This document shows, in pieces, positions 40,601-46,448 of a stretch of 64,000 nucleotides of DNA. The DNA comes from Anadara kagoshimensis (taxonomy: Eukaryota; Mollusca; Bivalvia; Arcoida; Arcidae): NCBI GenBank assembly GCA_021292105.1, contig CM037869.1, forward strand, positions 9,830,704 to 9,894,703, in the 5' to 3' direction. Both the position numbers and the translations under genes were made by a program. Position 1 is the first letter of the stretch. Every line of letters starts with the position of its first letter. The notes under the pieces are model-generated. The model did no database searches, was not told the origin of the DNA, and was given only the letters and a program-made list of their open reading frames with translations.

Positions 40601-41093
40601 AGCATGCACTGAGGCACGGGACCTGGGTTTTGAGTCTCATCTGAAAACTGCCGAGAAACAAGCTTTTTTTTCTGAGTGGAATTCTAATTTAGGCAGCGAG
40701 GCGGTGTGATATACATGCACATATTTTAGATCACAAAGTCACCAAATAAGAATGAACATATTGAGCTGGAAGGCTTATAGGTGGTCAGCTATTGACCATG
40801 ATTTTGAAACAACTGCCTGTGGGGCAAATTATAAACATGTTTCATTTTCATTGTGGGTAATAATTTCTATGCTACTAACAAGGTCAACACTATTGACGAG
40901 TTTGACGTAGTTATGAAGACAATAGGCTTTGTTTATTTTAATTAACGTTAGAAATTCACATCCCAATACCCCATCTTCATGCACAAGCCAGATGATTGCA
41001 GTGTTGTTGTCATCAACAAGAGTCGGCATTTCTAAAACTTTGTATGTCAACTTACGTTAAATTACTGCTTGTAGACTTGCTGTCGGTATCCAT
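10687..41093 (-). CDS. RB1: Retinoblastoma-associated protein, complete 28-exon gene
   Basis: The product is a nuclear pocket protein that binds E2F/DP and LxCxE proteins and restrains S-phase entry until CDKs phosphorylate it. I assembled 28 coding exons by GT-AG sites and phase. They total 2736 nt (911 aa; human RB1 has 928) with no internal stop. Order: N-terminal cyclin-like region (about 50-280), pocket A (about 365-560), spacer, pocket B (about 640-767), C-terminal domain. LxCxE-cleft equivalents C697, Y700, K704, Y747 and N748 are present. CDK-type sites include T346, T364, S562, S598, S772, S798, S803 and T815. A cyclin-docking KRLKF lies at 857-861 and a KKRK basic signal at 884-887. 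The motifs LSFPWIL, SFIKAE, RHLDQ and IMMCS fit RB1 better than p107/p130. The first and last exons are the least certain. Confidence 0.93.
10865..11090 (-). repeat. SINE-like copy in the last RB1 intron
   Basis: Contains GTGAAAAAGTTTGTCAGTTTGCTTGCTGGA and CCACCATTCCAGAACTGACCGTCTTGATATA blocks shared in diverged form with copies at 18.4, 21.5 and 27.8 kb. Its presence argues against a coding exon here. Confidence 0.55.
11130..11243 (-). CDS. RB1: RB1 exon 27
   Basis: Residues 870-908. The phase fits exon 26. The tail has a basic KKRKVSP motif (884-890) that looks like a monopartite nuclear localisation signal next to a CDK-type Ser-Pro. Little family similarity remains here. Donor GTTTGT. 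Confidence 0.8.
11593..11714 (-). CDS. RB1: RB1 exon 26 (cyclin docking)
   Basis: Residues 830-870. [12 protein letters not shown] matches [22 protein letters not shown] matches PPKPLKKLRFD, the human cyclin/PP1 docking site. Donor GTAAGC. Confidence 0.93.
12197..12320 (-). CDS. RB1: RB1 exon 25 (C-terminal domain)
   Basis: Residues 788-829. [12 protein letters not shown] matches IYISPLKSPYK (S798 and S803 at human S807/S811). [17 protein letters not shown] matches KMTPRSRILVSIGESFG, the segment that contacts E2F/DP. Confidence 0.93.
12391..12523. repeat. Foldback hairpin, arms about 57 bp
   Basis: Arms begin TTATGGACTTTTTAGTGG and end with the complement, with two or three mismatches. The loop contains GAGGCGACAGCCGAGG. 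It lies in RB1 intron 24. Confidence 0.8.
13303..13364 (-). CDS. RB1: RB1 exon 24 (C-terminal domain)
   Basis: Residues 768-788. [20 protein letters not shown] keeps the human PTLSPIP and SSPL spacing, putting S772 at human S780 and S780 near human S795. Confidence 0.92.
14053..14169 (-). CDS. RB1: RB1 exon 23 (end of pocket B)
   Basis: Residues 729-767. [19 protein letters not shown] matches DSIIVFYNSVFMQRLKTNI. Y747 and N748 correspond to human Y756 and N757, which hydrogen-bond the LxCxE peptide. Confidence 0.96.
14236..15250. repeat. Diverged foldback-type element in RB1 intron 22
   Basis: Short inverted arms (ATATGCCATATC / GATATGGCATGTGAT) near 14240 and 14315. GACAGTATAACCACTGATATAC is repeated near 14583 and 15185. 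The stretch 14945-15045 is an inverted, diverged copy of 12625-12740. Confidence 0.5.
15512..15616 (-). CDS. RB1: RB1 exon 22 (LxCxE cleft)
   Basis: Residues 694-728. [12 protein letters not shown] retains C697, Y700 and K704, the counterparts of human C706, Y709 and K713 that line the LxCxE groove. The exon ends [10 protein letters not shown], matching YKDLPHAVQE. Confidence 0.96.
15870..15947 (-). CDS. RB1: RB1 exon 21 (pocket B)
   Basis: Residues 668-693. [20 protein letters not shown] followed by RHLDQ matches the human HIIWTLFQHTL...RDRHLDQ helix pair. Confidence 0.94.
16395..16690. repeat. SINE-like copy in RB1 intron 20
   Basis: Has the GGTGAGTTCTGGAATGG and TGAACTGACAACTTTTGC blocks common to this SINE family and a tRNA-like head remnant. 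It ends near a G-rich run at 16660. Confidence 0.45.
16770..16834 (-). CDS. RB1: RB1 exon 20 (pocket B)
   Basis: Residues 646-667. [16 protein letters not shown] matches VYRLAYLRLNTLCERLL. Acceptor TTTCAG, donor GTAAGG. Confidence 0.92.
16955..17240 (-). repeat. SINE copy, family with AAGTCACGATTCATGGT-type core
   Basis: Shares the blocks TGTGCCAGTCAAGAATATTTCA, GCAGAAATTTTGCCT and CACTTTCAAGTCTTGGG with 18.9 and 23.2 kb. The reading frames across it are incidental. Confidence 0.65.
17787..17938 (-). CDS. RB1: RB1 exon 19 (spacer to pocket B)
   Basis: Residues 595-646. LYLSPV matches human MYLSPV (S598 at the S612 position). Several further Ser/Thr-Pro pairs follow (S609, S626, T632). It ends in SLTIFLNK, equivalent to SLSLFYKK at the start of pocket B. 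Confidence 0.92.
18365..18620. repeat. SINE-like copy in RB1 intron 18
   Basis: TCTAAGATGGTGGAGGTAAC and CAGACTGACAAACCTTTTCACACTAGGG blocks match the 10.9- and 27.8-kb copies. A second, overlapping block repeats the latter motif at 18500. Confidence 0.45.
18645..18748 (-). CDS. RB1: RB1 exon 18 (spacer)
   Basis: Residues 561-595. It begins DSPLFDVI like human SDSPLFDLI, so S562 sits at human S567. The rest is a Ser/Pro-rich spacer with S580-Pro. Confidence 0.9.
18895..19215 (+). repeat. SINE copy (opposite orientation to 16955)
   Basis: Carries AGACTTGAAAGTGGATAG, GAAAGTCATGGTTCTTTCGG, CCTGTGTCACGGTAGACTTGG and CGATATAAGTGAGATAATCTTG, the full series of family blocks, and lies in RB1 intron 17. 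Confidence 0.65.
19621..19671 (-). CDS. RB1: RB1 exon 17 (end of pocket A)
   Basis: Residues 544-560, [17 protein letters not shown], matching HLERCEHRIMESLAW of human RB1. 51 nt, phase 0 on both sides, donor GTAAGT. Confidence 0.92.
20078..20229 (-). CDS. RB1: RB1 exon 16 (pocket A)
   Basis: Residues 493-543. [20 protein letters not shown] and [15 protein letters not shown] are near-identical to human RB1. This segment is the clearest discriminator from p107/p130. Confidence 0.96.
21097..21211 (-). CDS. RB1: RB1 exon 15 (pocket A)
   Basis: Residues 455-493. [20 protein letters not shown] and [14 protein letters not shown] match the human [33 protein letters not shown] stretch helix by helix. 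Donor GTAAGT. Confidence 0.94.
21360..21640. repeat. SINE-like copy in RB1 intron 14
   Basis: Begins with a tRNA-like GTGGCCTTAGTGGTTAAG A-box stretch. It ends with ACTGACTGTCTTGATAATC and AAGTGAAAGAGTCTTGACTG. Confidence 0.5.
21676..21849 (-). CDS. RB1: RB1 exon 14 (pocket A)
   Basis: Residues 397-454. CSINP and [11 protein letters not shown] match human CTVNP and [11 protein letters not shown]. The donor is read as GTGTGT at 21675, which keeps the human length. A GTGGTG donor three bases earlier would remove one Val. Confidence 0.9.
22619..22834 (+). mobile_element. MITE, copy 1 (TACTGTAAAC family)
   Basis: Imperfect inverted ends: ACTGTAAACGTATTTATTTT and the complement of AAATATGTTAACAGTATAC. 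AGTGTACTAATTT and CATTATGCTTATTGTGTTATAGTGCATAT-type internal blocks match the copy at 27122-27343 in opposite orientation. Lies in RB1 intron 13. Confidence 0.6.
23056..23143 (-). CDS. RB1: RB1 exon 13 (pocket A starts)
   Basis: Residues 367-396. [20 protein letters not shown] matches [20 protein letters not shown], the first helix of pocket A. Donor GTAAGA. Confidence 0.94.
23195..23510 (-). repeat. SINE copy in RB1 intron 12
   Basis: Clear match to 16955 and 18895: AACGTCCCAGTCAAGAATAT, TTTTGCCTATGCG, CATCTGAAAGAACCGTGACT and GGGTTCGAACCCATGACC. The last resembles a tRNA B box (GGTTCGAANCC), so the SINE head is at the right end. Confidence 0.7.
23783..23839 (-). CDS. RB1: RB1 exon 12
   Basis: Residues 348-367, the inter-domain linker. 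PPLTPIR matches PPHTPVR of human RB1, placing T364 at the human T373 position. In human RB1 that phosphosite drives docking of the N-terminal domain on the pocket. Confidence 0.9.
24592..24707 (-). CDS. RB1: RB1 exon 11
   Basis: Residues 310-348. [19 protein letters not shown] matches the VENLSKRYEEIYLKNKDLD helix. The exon ends in a Thr-Pro (T346) at the place of human T356, a CDK site between the N-terminal domain and pocket A. Confidence 0.92.
25110..25250. repeat. SINE-like fragment in RB1 intron 10
   Basis: AAGGTGGTAGGTTCTGG and CCAACCCTGAAATGTGAACTGACAATC are family blocks. The ends are not resolved. Confidence 0.4.
25891..26201 (-). mobile_element. CAGGG-ended MITE, copy A (311 bp)
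   Basis: Ends CAGGGATTA and TAAATCCCTG. 5-bp duplication GCTAT on both sides (25886-25890, 26202-26206). Near the ends are AGGGCCGAAATTCCCAATTAG and AGTTTAGGGCCTTTTCCCAAAAG. Lies in RB1 intron 10. Confidence 0.8.
26232..26303 (-). CDS. RB1: RB1 exon 10
   Basis: Residues 286-309. [16 protein letters not shown] aligns with VKNVYFKNFIPFMNSL of human RB1. 72 nt, phase 0 on both sides, acceptor TTTTAAG, donor GTAAGT. Confidence 0.88.
26973..27079 (-). CDS. RB1: RB1 exon 9
   Basis: Residues 250-285, ending [15 protein letters not shown], which aligns with the human IIEVLCKEHECNIDE helix at the end of the N-terminal domain. Donor GTAACA. Confidence 0.88.
27122..27343 (-). mobile_element. MITE, copy 2 (TACTGTAAAC family)
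   Basis: Opposite orientation to copy 1. Shared blocks include GTGTGTATTTATTTT, TATGCACTATAACACATTAAGC and GAAATTAGTACACTGC. Lies in RB1 intron 8. Confidence 0.6.
27785..27990 (-). repeat. SINE-like copy in RB1 intron 8
   Basis: Blocks GTCCCAGTCAAGACTTTTTA, AACTTTCTGACAGTAGGATC and ATTCAAACTTAGGCAGTG match the family seen at 10.9 and 18.4 kb. Confidence 0.45.
28044..28151 (-). CDS. RB1: RB1 exon 8
   Basis: Residues 214-250. [20 protein letters not shown] matches the [20 protein letters not shown] helix. Acceptor ATTACAG, donor GTAAGT. Confidence 0.9.
28302..28904. mobile_element. CACTA-like foldback transposon, 603 bp
   Basis: Ends CACTAGAAGGGGGTTTTACC and its exact complement. TAA duplications on both sides (28299-28301, 28905-28907) are the 3-bp size of the CACTA/EnSpm group. 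Internally TCCGGAATAATC-type 12- to 19-bp units repeat more than ten times on each arm, inverted about a central AT-rich loop near 28590. No transposase. Lies in RB1 intron 7. Confidence 0.8.
29328..29410 (-). CDS. RB1: RB1 exon 7
   Basis: Residues 186-214. [12 protein letters not shown] corresponds to the human LKVSWITFLLAKGE helix. Acceptor CTTACAG, donor GTATAA. Confidence 0.88.
29917..29952 (-). CDS. RB1: RB1 exon 6 (36-nt small exon)
   Basis: Residues 174-186, [12 protein letters not shown], at the position of the human TCELIYL segment. Acceptor TTTTAG, donor GTGAGT. Its phase links exons 5 and 7 exactly. Confidence 0.8.
30110..30310. repeat. SINE-like head fragment in RB1 intron 5
   Basis: GTCAAGTGGTACTGTCACTGG and TGGGTTTCAAAACCTCAC resemble degenerate tRNA A and B boxes. 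Related tails lie at 30490-30580 and 30690-30790. Confidence 0.4.
30849..30980 (-). CDS. RB1: RB1 exon 5
   Basis: Residues 130-174. [17 protein letters not shown] matches the human LLKKYDVLFALFSKLER helix. It follows a 4.9-kb intron packed with transposons. Donor GTATGA. Confidence 0.9.
31478..33171. mobile_element. hAT-like non-autonomous transposon, 1694 bp
   Basis: Terminal inverted repeat TAAGGCTGAAACGTTTACA, identical at both ends, flanked by the 8-bp direct duplication ATTTATAT (31470-31477, 33172-33179), the hAT hallmark. Two adjacent 623-bp copies of the same sequence make up most of the interior. No transposase. Lies in RB1 intron 4. Confidence 0.88.
31736..32986. repeat. 623-bp tandem duplication inside the hAT-like element
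   Basis: 31736-32358 and 32364-32986, offset 628, joined by TATGT. I found one difference (GGTCTGGG versus GGTATGGG near 32028/32656). Confidence 0.92.
33205..33355. mobile_element. CAGGG-ended short element, 151 bp
   Basis: Ends CAGGGATGAAG and CTTCTACCCTG, flanked by ATTAAC on both sides (33199-33204, 33356-33361). Lies in RB1 intron 4, just right of the hAT-like element. Confidence 0.65.
33545..35705 (+). mobile_element. Helitron-like non-autonomous element, copy 2
   Basis: Same ends as copy 1: ACAAGAGGCCCATGGGCC at left, hairpin CTGAGCC-TTT-GGCTCAG then GTGAGCTAA at right. The core is ten or so 145-bp units. This copy lacks the nested 98-bp hairpin and lies in RB1 intron 4. Confidence 0.55.
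33775..35110 (+). repeat. Tandem array of 145-bp units, copy 2
   Basis: TGACCTT starts at 33887, 34033, 34178, 34323, 34468, 34613, 34758, 34903 and 35048, a steady 145-bp period. Units within this array resemble each other more than those of copy 1. Confidence 0.9.
35821..35916 (-). CDS. RB1: RB1 exon 4
   Basis: Residues 98-130 of the N-terminal domain. Splice phases match both neighbours (AG carried in, AG carried out). The first half ([13 protein letters not shown]) is poorly conserved. The second half looks like the helix before the KKYDVLFALF-type segment. Confidence 0.8.
36240..36480. repeat. Dispersed repeat fragment in RB1 intron 3
   Basis: Contains TGCAACCTTGACCTTTG and GTTCAAGGTCATGAAACACC, recalling the Helitron-like arrays, then GCAGGTGGTATAAATAAG. 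Boundaries unclear. Confidence 0.35.
36575..36633 (-). CDS. RB1: RB1 exon 3
   Basis: Residues 79-98, [19 protein letters not shown], matching the KELWGICIFIAAVDL helix of human RB1. Acceptor TTTACAG. An alternative acceptor three bases downstream would drop one Gln. Donor GTAACT. Confidence 0.85.
37484..37668. mobile_element. MITE with TACAGTCAAACCTG ends, copy 1
   Basis: Ends TACAGTCAAACCTGCCTT and the complement of CAGGTTTGAGTGTA. The terminal TA could be the TA target site of a Tc1/mariner-like element. GGCCTTTAT-type blocks repeat inside. RB1 intron 2. Confidence 0.65.
37700..37895 (-). CDS. RB1: RB1 exon 2
   Basis: Residues 13-78, acceptor TTACAG, donor GTTTGT. The segment [19 protein letters not shown] aligns with the first helices of the human RB1 N-terminal domain (around residues 50-75 there). 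Confidence 0.9.
38553..38863 (+). mobile_element. CAGGG-ended MITE, copy B (311 bp)
   Basis: Same family as copy A in the opposite orientation and the same length. Ends CAGGGATTTATC and GATAAATCCCTG, flanked by ACCGG on both sides (38548-38552, 38864-38868). Lies in RB1 intron 1. Confidence 0.82.
38920..39370. mobile_element. CAGG-ended transposon, 451 bp
   Basis: Ends CAGGCCTTAG and GAAGCCCTG with TTTTT on both sides (38915-38919, 39371-39375). T-runs make this duplication weak evidence. Interior CTCGGCAC and ACGAGTGGACGAGTGA motifs. Lies in RB1 intron 1. Confidence 0.5.
39888..40070 (+). repeat. tRNA-derived SINE in RB1 intron 1
   Basis: GGGTAGCTCAGTTGGTA contains a perfect pol III A box. 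GGTTATGATCCCC is a B box with a changed core. The tRNA fold is not intact, so this is a SINE head, not a tRNA gene. Confidence 0.6.
40375..40740 (+). repeat. SINE-like copy in RB1 intron 1
   Basis: GGTCTGGGTAATACAGTTGGTACAGTAC resembles the A-box region of the 39.9-kb copy. The downstream CAGGTGTCTTTAGCATGCACTG matches the 30.2-kb fragment's tail. Confidence 0.45.
41056..41093 (-). CDS. RB1: RB1 exon 1 (start codon)
   Basis: It encodes residues 1-13, beginning [10 protein letters not shown], and ends at a GTAAGT donor with two bases carried over. Exon 2 starts in the matching phase. The low-complexity acidic/Ser start resembles other RB1 N termini but has no diagnostic motif, so this start is inferred from phase and the CpG-containing upstream sequence. 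Confidence 0.7.
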
Positions 41094-41229
41094 TTGAATT
41101 TCAAGATGTAATTCGGACTCCTGCTTATGTGGATTTTCTAAGTTTCTTCACGCCATTTGACTTATTTTCTGTTTTGTTTGTTTACACTTTGAACAAAAAG
41201 AGTTTCGCTCGACTTCCCCAGACAGAAAA

Positions 41230-41239
41230 CCCCGCGAAA
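41230..41239 (-). promoter_or_regulatory. Candidate E2F site in RB1 promoter
   Basis: The minus strand reads TTTCGCGGGG, a good fit to the E2F consensus TTTSSCGC plus G-rich tail. It lies about 140 nt upstream of the RB1 start codon in the only CpG-rich patch nearby. The human RB1 promoter also has an E2F site. Function here is inferred. Confidence 0.45.
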
Positions 41240-41439
41240 CCACGCGATGAATATTTTGAGTGATTTTGATTGGCTAATGTTATTCCATCGAAGAAAGGTC
41301 ACATCGGGTCACCATTCAACCAGAACAAAGGGACATAAGTCGTACACATTATTCGTGTTGTTGCTGTTTGCCTGCTTTATATTTGGTTTATCTATTCAAC
41401 TACTATTTAGTTTAATTAGTTTTCATTTTCATTGATGAA

Positions 41440-42105
41440 ATGTCTATATGTTTGTATATAGTGCTTTGTCCTTTTTCTATTTTCTTATCTCCATACTAGT
41501 GGTTTTTTTATAGTTTCTTTAGAGTAATGTCATTTAGCTAAATCTGCTGGTTTTTCTTGCATGCTAAGTTACATATACAATTTTATTTGTATGTCATATG
41601 ATTGTTTCTGTGGTGTTGCTAAATTATCAGTATATTGTTGTTATCTTAGGTTTATATCAATTTCTGTTAGCATTTAAAAAAAATATTTAGATGCATGCTA
41701 ACCAGTGCTTATGTTTGTATATATCTTACTGCACACGCTTTTAAATTTTGACGGTTGCTTTTTATGTAGTATTTCAAGTTATGTGCCGCGATGATGCTAT
41801 TCTAATTTTAGTTACATATTGAAATATATGTATTGTACCTGTGGTTTATTGTGCTGTTGATTTCCTCTTTCAATAAATTCATGTTATGCCGAGTTACAAT
41901 CTCCATGGTGCATGGTTATGTTTATTTAAAAGATATTCGACAATAAATAAAGATAAGGTTTCTTGTATCTTGTGACTGAAGTTTTATTTCATTTTATCAT
42001 CACGGTGCTGTACTTTTATTTTAATTGTGTTATTTTTGTATTTATTTTTTTTTATTCTGTCATGGTCACGTTTTATATGTCATGTTGTCTTGCCTGATGT
42101 AAATG
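41440..42105. other. Spacer upstream of RB1
   Basis: AT-rich, no bounded element and no coding signal. The short hydrophobic frame at 41247-41435 is not convincing as a gene. Confidence 0.5.
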
Positions 42106-42109
42106 CACG

Positions 42110-42330
42110 TCTGTAAAGGTCCTTCGGAAGAGACTTTGAAAACCGAAGCCCCATGTCACCACAGGCGTGGCATGTAAAAGACTGGCTCTACTGTACATTG
42201 CTCTGAGCGCACCGAAAAGACCAAAATTTCTACCACTAATAATTATAGCTGGGTGTGTCTCGATATAAGTGAAATATTCTTGATTAGGACGTAACGTACC
42301 ATTTAATTTATCAATCAATCAATGCAGAAA
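42110..42330 (+). repeat. SINE copy upstream of RB1
   Basis: CGGAAGAGACTTTGAAAACCGAAGCCC, TGTACATTGCTCTGAGCGCACC, CGATATAAGTGAAATATTCTTG and the tail TCAATCAATCAATG, co-linear with 56335-56535. Confidence 0.65.
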
Positions 42331-43410
42331 TTGCATAATTGCGTAGTCACTTTAAAAGCTCAATAATACTTGTGTTGTCTTTTGTATTTCAATCGACTGC
42401 AAAGGAAAGTTATCTTTACTCTTGATTTTGGACATGGGCTCGGAGTAAATGTGCCGGAGTGGTGTGGCTAACGTACTAGTAATAATTTGTGTCCCCCCCA
42501 TGATTGGATCCACACACACTCCACTTGTTTTACAATCTTTAGCATTTAGCAGTTTAAGATGAACATTATTTTATCAACGCCCCCTATATGTATATGATGC
42601 AGGGAAACCGGGAATCGGAAGACGGTCATCATGGACCCTATGCATTCAGCACCATATATAATGGCATACCCAAGTACTTGGTATCAAGTTTTCACGTGAA
42701 TGATTATCCGGGAGTGTTTATATTTTTAGTATAAAAAGTCCGAGGTCGAAACCCCCAGCCTCTTTTCGCGGACACGTGCAATAAAAAATCAAATTGTTAA
42801 AGCTCTTTAGTATTACTTAGTAACACATTAATTTATTCACAAGAATTCTAGTTGTTTTCTATGAAGTTTTAGCACAGTTTAAGGTTGTAAAATTCTGTTG
42901 CCAACATATCTGTTTGTTAAGTCCATAAATAACTGCATCGTAGCCTACAAGTATTTTTAATTAGTTAAAAAGACTTGTATATAAGTCACACAATTTTTAA
43001 AGGTTATATGCAATTTGCATCAGTGCAAAGACCAAATTTTATTCTTGCAAATTAATTAGTTTTGAGTAAAAGTAACAACGTTTTAATATCCAGATTTACC
43101 AAGAGCGATCACGTTTTGATGTAGAAAAACAACATTGACCTTTAACTCAAATATTTGCTTCAGACGAATGCATGTATGTATATATAGGGAACATAGGTTT
43201 TTAGTTCGTCTGCATAAAAGAGAAACACCGCTTTCAAAGGGTAAAAACGTACAACGTGAACAGCAAACCTACCTATATATTGGATGAGTTCTTTTATATG
43301 AATATTCATCATAAAAGGTAAAGTGGACGGGTCAGTGTTGTTTGTCTATATATACAGTTAATGGTATATTCCCGTCTTTCAGATTTAAGGTGATAGATTC
43401 CAGTAACTGT
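42331..43410. other. Spacer before the retrotransposon
   Basis: No gene. GGTAAAGTGGACGGGTCAGTG with TTGTTTGTCTATATATAC (43318-43360) resembles a stretch at 54871-54910 in the TNF-like gene. Confidence 0.5.
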
Positions 43411-43414
43411 TTGG

Positions 43415-43620
43415 CGAGGGGCCTTGATAGCCGAGTGGTTTAAAACGTGCACAGTTACGGACCGTACATAACCTTTGACCCCTATCGTAGTGTGAGGACG
43501 TTTGTAAGTAAGTTTGACTAAGGTTGGTGGTTTTCCTCCGAACACTCCGGTTTCTTTCACAATCACTGGACTGACCGCCTAGATATAAGTGAAAGTATGA
43601 ATATTAAATGGGGCGTAAAC
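43415..43620 (+). repeat. tRNA-derived SINE, abutting the LTR element
   Basis: TTGATAGCCGAGTGGTTTAA has an intact A box of the type-II tRNA sort (TAGCCGAGTGG). AACCTTTGACCCC is a weak B box. The body has GGTGGTTTTCCTCCGAACACTCCGG and CTAGATATAAGTGAAAG. Confidence 0.65.
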
Positions 43621-43664
43621 ACAATTACTCTATTAAACTGCAGCGACGGTTTGCCCTGAACGTG

Positions 43665-44815
43665 TGTGGCAGGGTCAATATTTTATAGTTTTGTTCATTG
43701 GTTTAATTTATTATGCTTCAGTTGTACATATACACGTACATCATATTGCGTCTTTACCCTTACAATATATATTCTGTTTAACCTTACCCTTAAATTCTTT
43801 CTAGCCTCGCTTTCACTTTGGCGCGTTTTTCTATTGTTCAACAGAGACTAATTTTGGACCATTGACTGAGAATGGCGTTACATAGAGAGAGAAAAATATT
43901 TAATACTAGTAAGTTTATACTAATTCTAATTGTTTCTAAAACTTTTTAAAATATTTCCCTCTGTTGTATTTGTGTTCCGCGCATACGCGTAGGTGATATT
44001 TTTGATCTATATTTGCTAAAAATGCCATTCTAAAATACTTTGTTTATATTTGAAATATGTCATATCGGGATCCCGTGTTATATATATAATACATCTTGCG
44101 TATTGTAATACTTACCTATGTATATCGTGAACACCGCTATATAAGTATGCGTGTTTACGGTCAGATATTTATTATTGTCATTCTTTTATATTTTAGTAAT
44201 CTGATAGTCATGAATATATGTTGATGTGTTGAAGTGTTGAATGGTACATACTAGCTTAATACCACATATTGGTAATAACCTTTTATTATTATTATTTTGT
44301 TATCAATGTGGTCATACTATAATATAACCCGTTTGTTTACTTCAATATACATGCACGCCTTTGTGCGCACCATTTCAGTTATGACTATTTATAGTCTGTG
44401 TGCGTATTGTTAGCACAGCATCTATAATTTCTTGCTTATGCGTTTTATCCCGCTATAACTCGTATCTCGATAATATATATTTTATGTACGTTATTTATTT
44501 ATTGAGACTAAGTTGTATAGGGCTTATCTCCCCTGAATTAAATATATGGTTGAAATACATTGTCAAATTATAAATCTGTGTAATTATGTTTGGAAATATT
44601 CAAAGTATCACTTATGATAGAATTTTATAGTAATTTTCTAAATGAAAGGGTAATATTGTTTTATTTAAAATGTTGTAAATAATAATGTAATATGAATTTA
44701 TGTACTGTTATACCTTTTGTTATTGCAGAGTTTTTTATCAATATATATAAAGAATAAATGCTGCAATTGTGAACTACGGAGGTGTACTAGTTTTCATTGA
44801 CACCAACCCCGTTAA
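43665..44815 (+). repeat. Left LTR of the Ty3/gypsy element
   Basis: 1151 bp starting TGTGGCAGGG and ending near CCCCGTTAA. It contains an AATAAA near 44753. It inserted immediately after a tRNA-derived SINE. Confidence 0.93.
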
Positions 44816-44817
44816 AA

Positions 44818-44831
44818 TGGAGCCCCCAGTG
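44818..44831 (+). other. Putative primer-binding site
   Basis: TGGAGCCCCCAGTG begins two bases inside the left LTR. TGG pairs with the CCA end of a tRNA primer. I cannot name the tRNA with confidence. Confidence 0.55.
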
Positions 44832-46448
44832 ATTTTGCAGCTATCATTGACTCTATAGTGTGTGTGAATAAACTGATTTCCAGAAGATTTATTTCGTATT
44901 AGGAAGATTCTGTACAGAAGAACTGTTAGTTTTAGAATTTACGACTTTTTGGATTTGTTCCAGTAACCTTGACATTGTTATATTGATATGTGCGCGCATC
45001 GATCAAGCGTTTGGATGATATAGACATTCCGATATAGATGCTTGAATATAAACATTAGACTGACACAGACAATAAACGCGTAAAAGACACAGATTTCAAG
45101 ATGGCGGCGCCCAGAGAAATGGATTATTTACTTCCGTTTTAGAAATTGAAATAGTTTTTCATTGACTGAGGATAATAATCAGTCAGTGAATATTGATAAC
45201 ATCAACAAATAAGTATAATAAATTTATTTGCTTGATGCGTATCATATTTTTCAAATAAAATATGAAAAAGTAACACTTAAATAAAATCAGTGTATTTCCG
45301 GTACTTCCGGTTGTGTGAAGCATAACATAACCGATATTGTCCTTGTTTGAAATACATGTATATATTGAAATTATATATATTTCCTGTCATGTGATTATAA
45401 ACATGATTTATTCCCCAGGTGTATACATGATTTTGTAATATTGTAAATATAATTTGTAAAGTTGCCCAAATGCTGGTGGTATTTTTTTCCCCCAACCACC
45501 TAATTGATTGATTTTTTTTTTTTTGCCGTCAAGTATACTGTTGTAAAAATTAACTGTTAACCAGTTAGTGTTTATAAAGTATACATATTTTACAAATCCG
45601 TGTCATATATTTTTGCGCGTATATACTAGTATCCATTTTTCTGCGTATATACTAGTATCCATTTTTGTGTTATAGTGCACTGCGTATATAGTCGTGTATT
45701 TTACTTATAAACCATTTAGCGTCGTGTGTCACCCCTTTTAACACCCTGGCTATACCTATCCTATACTCCTAACAACTAAACTTAGTGTGAGAGTGGTAGA
45801 GCCCTGACATATATAGTGACATATCAACAGTGTGACTTACTACAATATCACTACACATACATATATATAATATCAACACATTTCTTGCAAATAATACACA
45901 TTAATAATGGTTACTTTATAAAGCCATATAGTGTTTGATACAGTTGGTTTAGTTTCACGTGACTGTTTTATAAAGTCATTGTGAAATAGGGTTGTGGTAT
46001 AAGTTTGGTTCTTTGGTTTCAGTTTAGTTTGGTGTAGTTGTTGTTTATTTGTGTAGTGTTGGTGGTAGTTGTGTTGCTGTTTGTCAGTGGAGGTAGTTGT
46101 GTTGCGTAGTTGTCATCAGGTTTGTCACTTGGTTATTTAATAAAGGTTTTCAATTATATATATTGCGTAAGTTACAACGTTGGATACCGTTATAGAACAA
46201 CACAACGCTGGGATATATAGAGAGTAAGTTTAATAAATAATACATTGAAAGTCAACGTCAAATCAGTATAGCTAACAACGTTGGAGAGATATTACAACTG
46301 TATATAGATTTATTGTAATTATCAACGTCGGATATTGCGTCTAATAATTTTTTTTTTTACAATACTGGTTTGATACATCTGAGTTAGGATTTTTGTATTG
46401 AAGTTGTTTGTGTTTTGGTTTTGTGGTATTGTATAATATTTTTCAACA
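44832..46448 (+). other. Retrotransposon 5' leader
   Basis: About 1.6 kb of AT-rich, non-coding leader between the primer-binding site and gag. It has no long reading frame and scattered short repeats (ACTAGTATCCATTTTTCTG near 45628-45665). It includes T- and G-rich stretches near 46020-46100. Confidence 0.6.

Noticed and set aside
10687-41093. Identity as p107/p130 (RBL1/RBL2) instead of RB1
   Set aside because: Pocket A reads LSFPWIL and SFIKAE and pocket B RHLDQIMMCS as in RB1, and the long RBL spacer and B insert are absent.
41247-41435. Small hydrophobic peptide upstream of RB1
   Set aside because: Short frame on the opposite strand in the RB1 promoter region, with no conserved motif or gene context.
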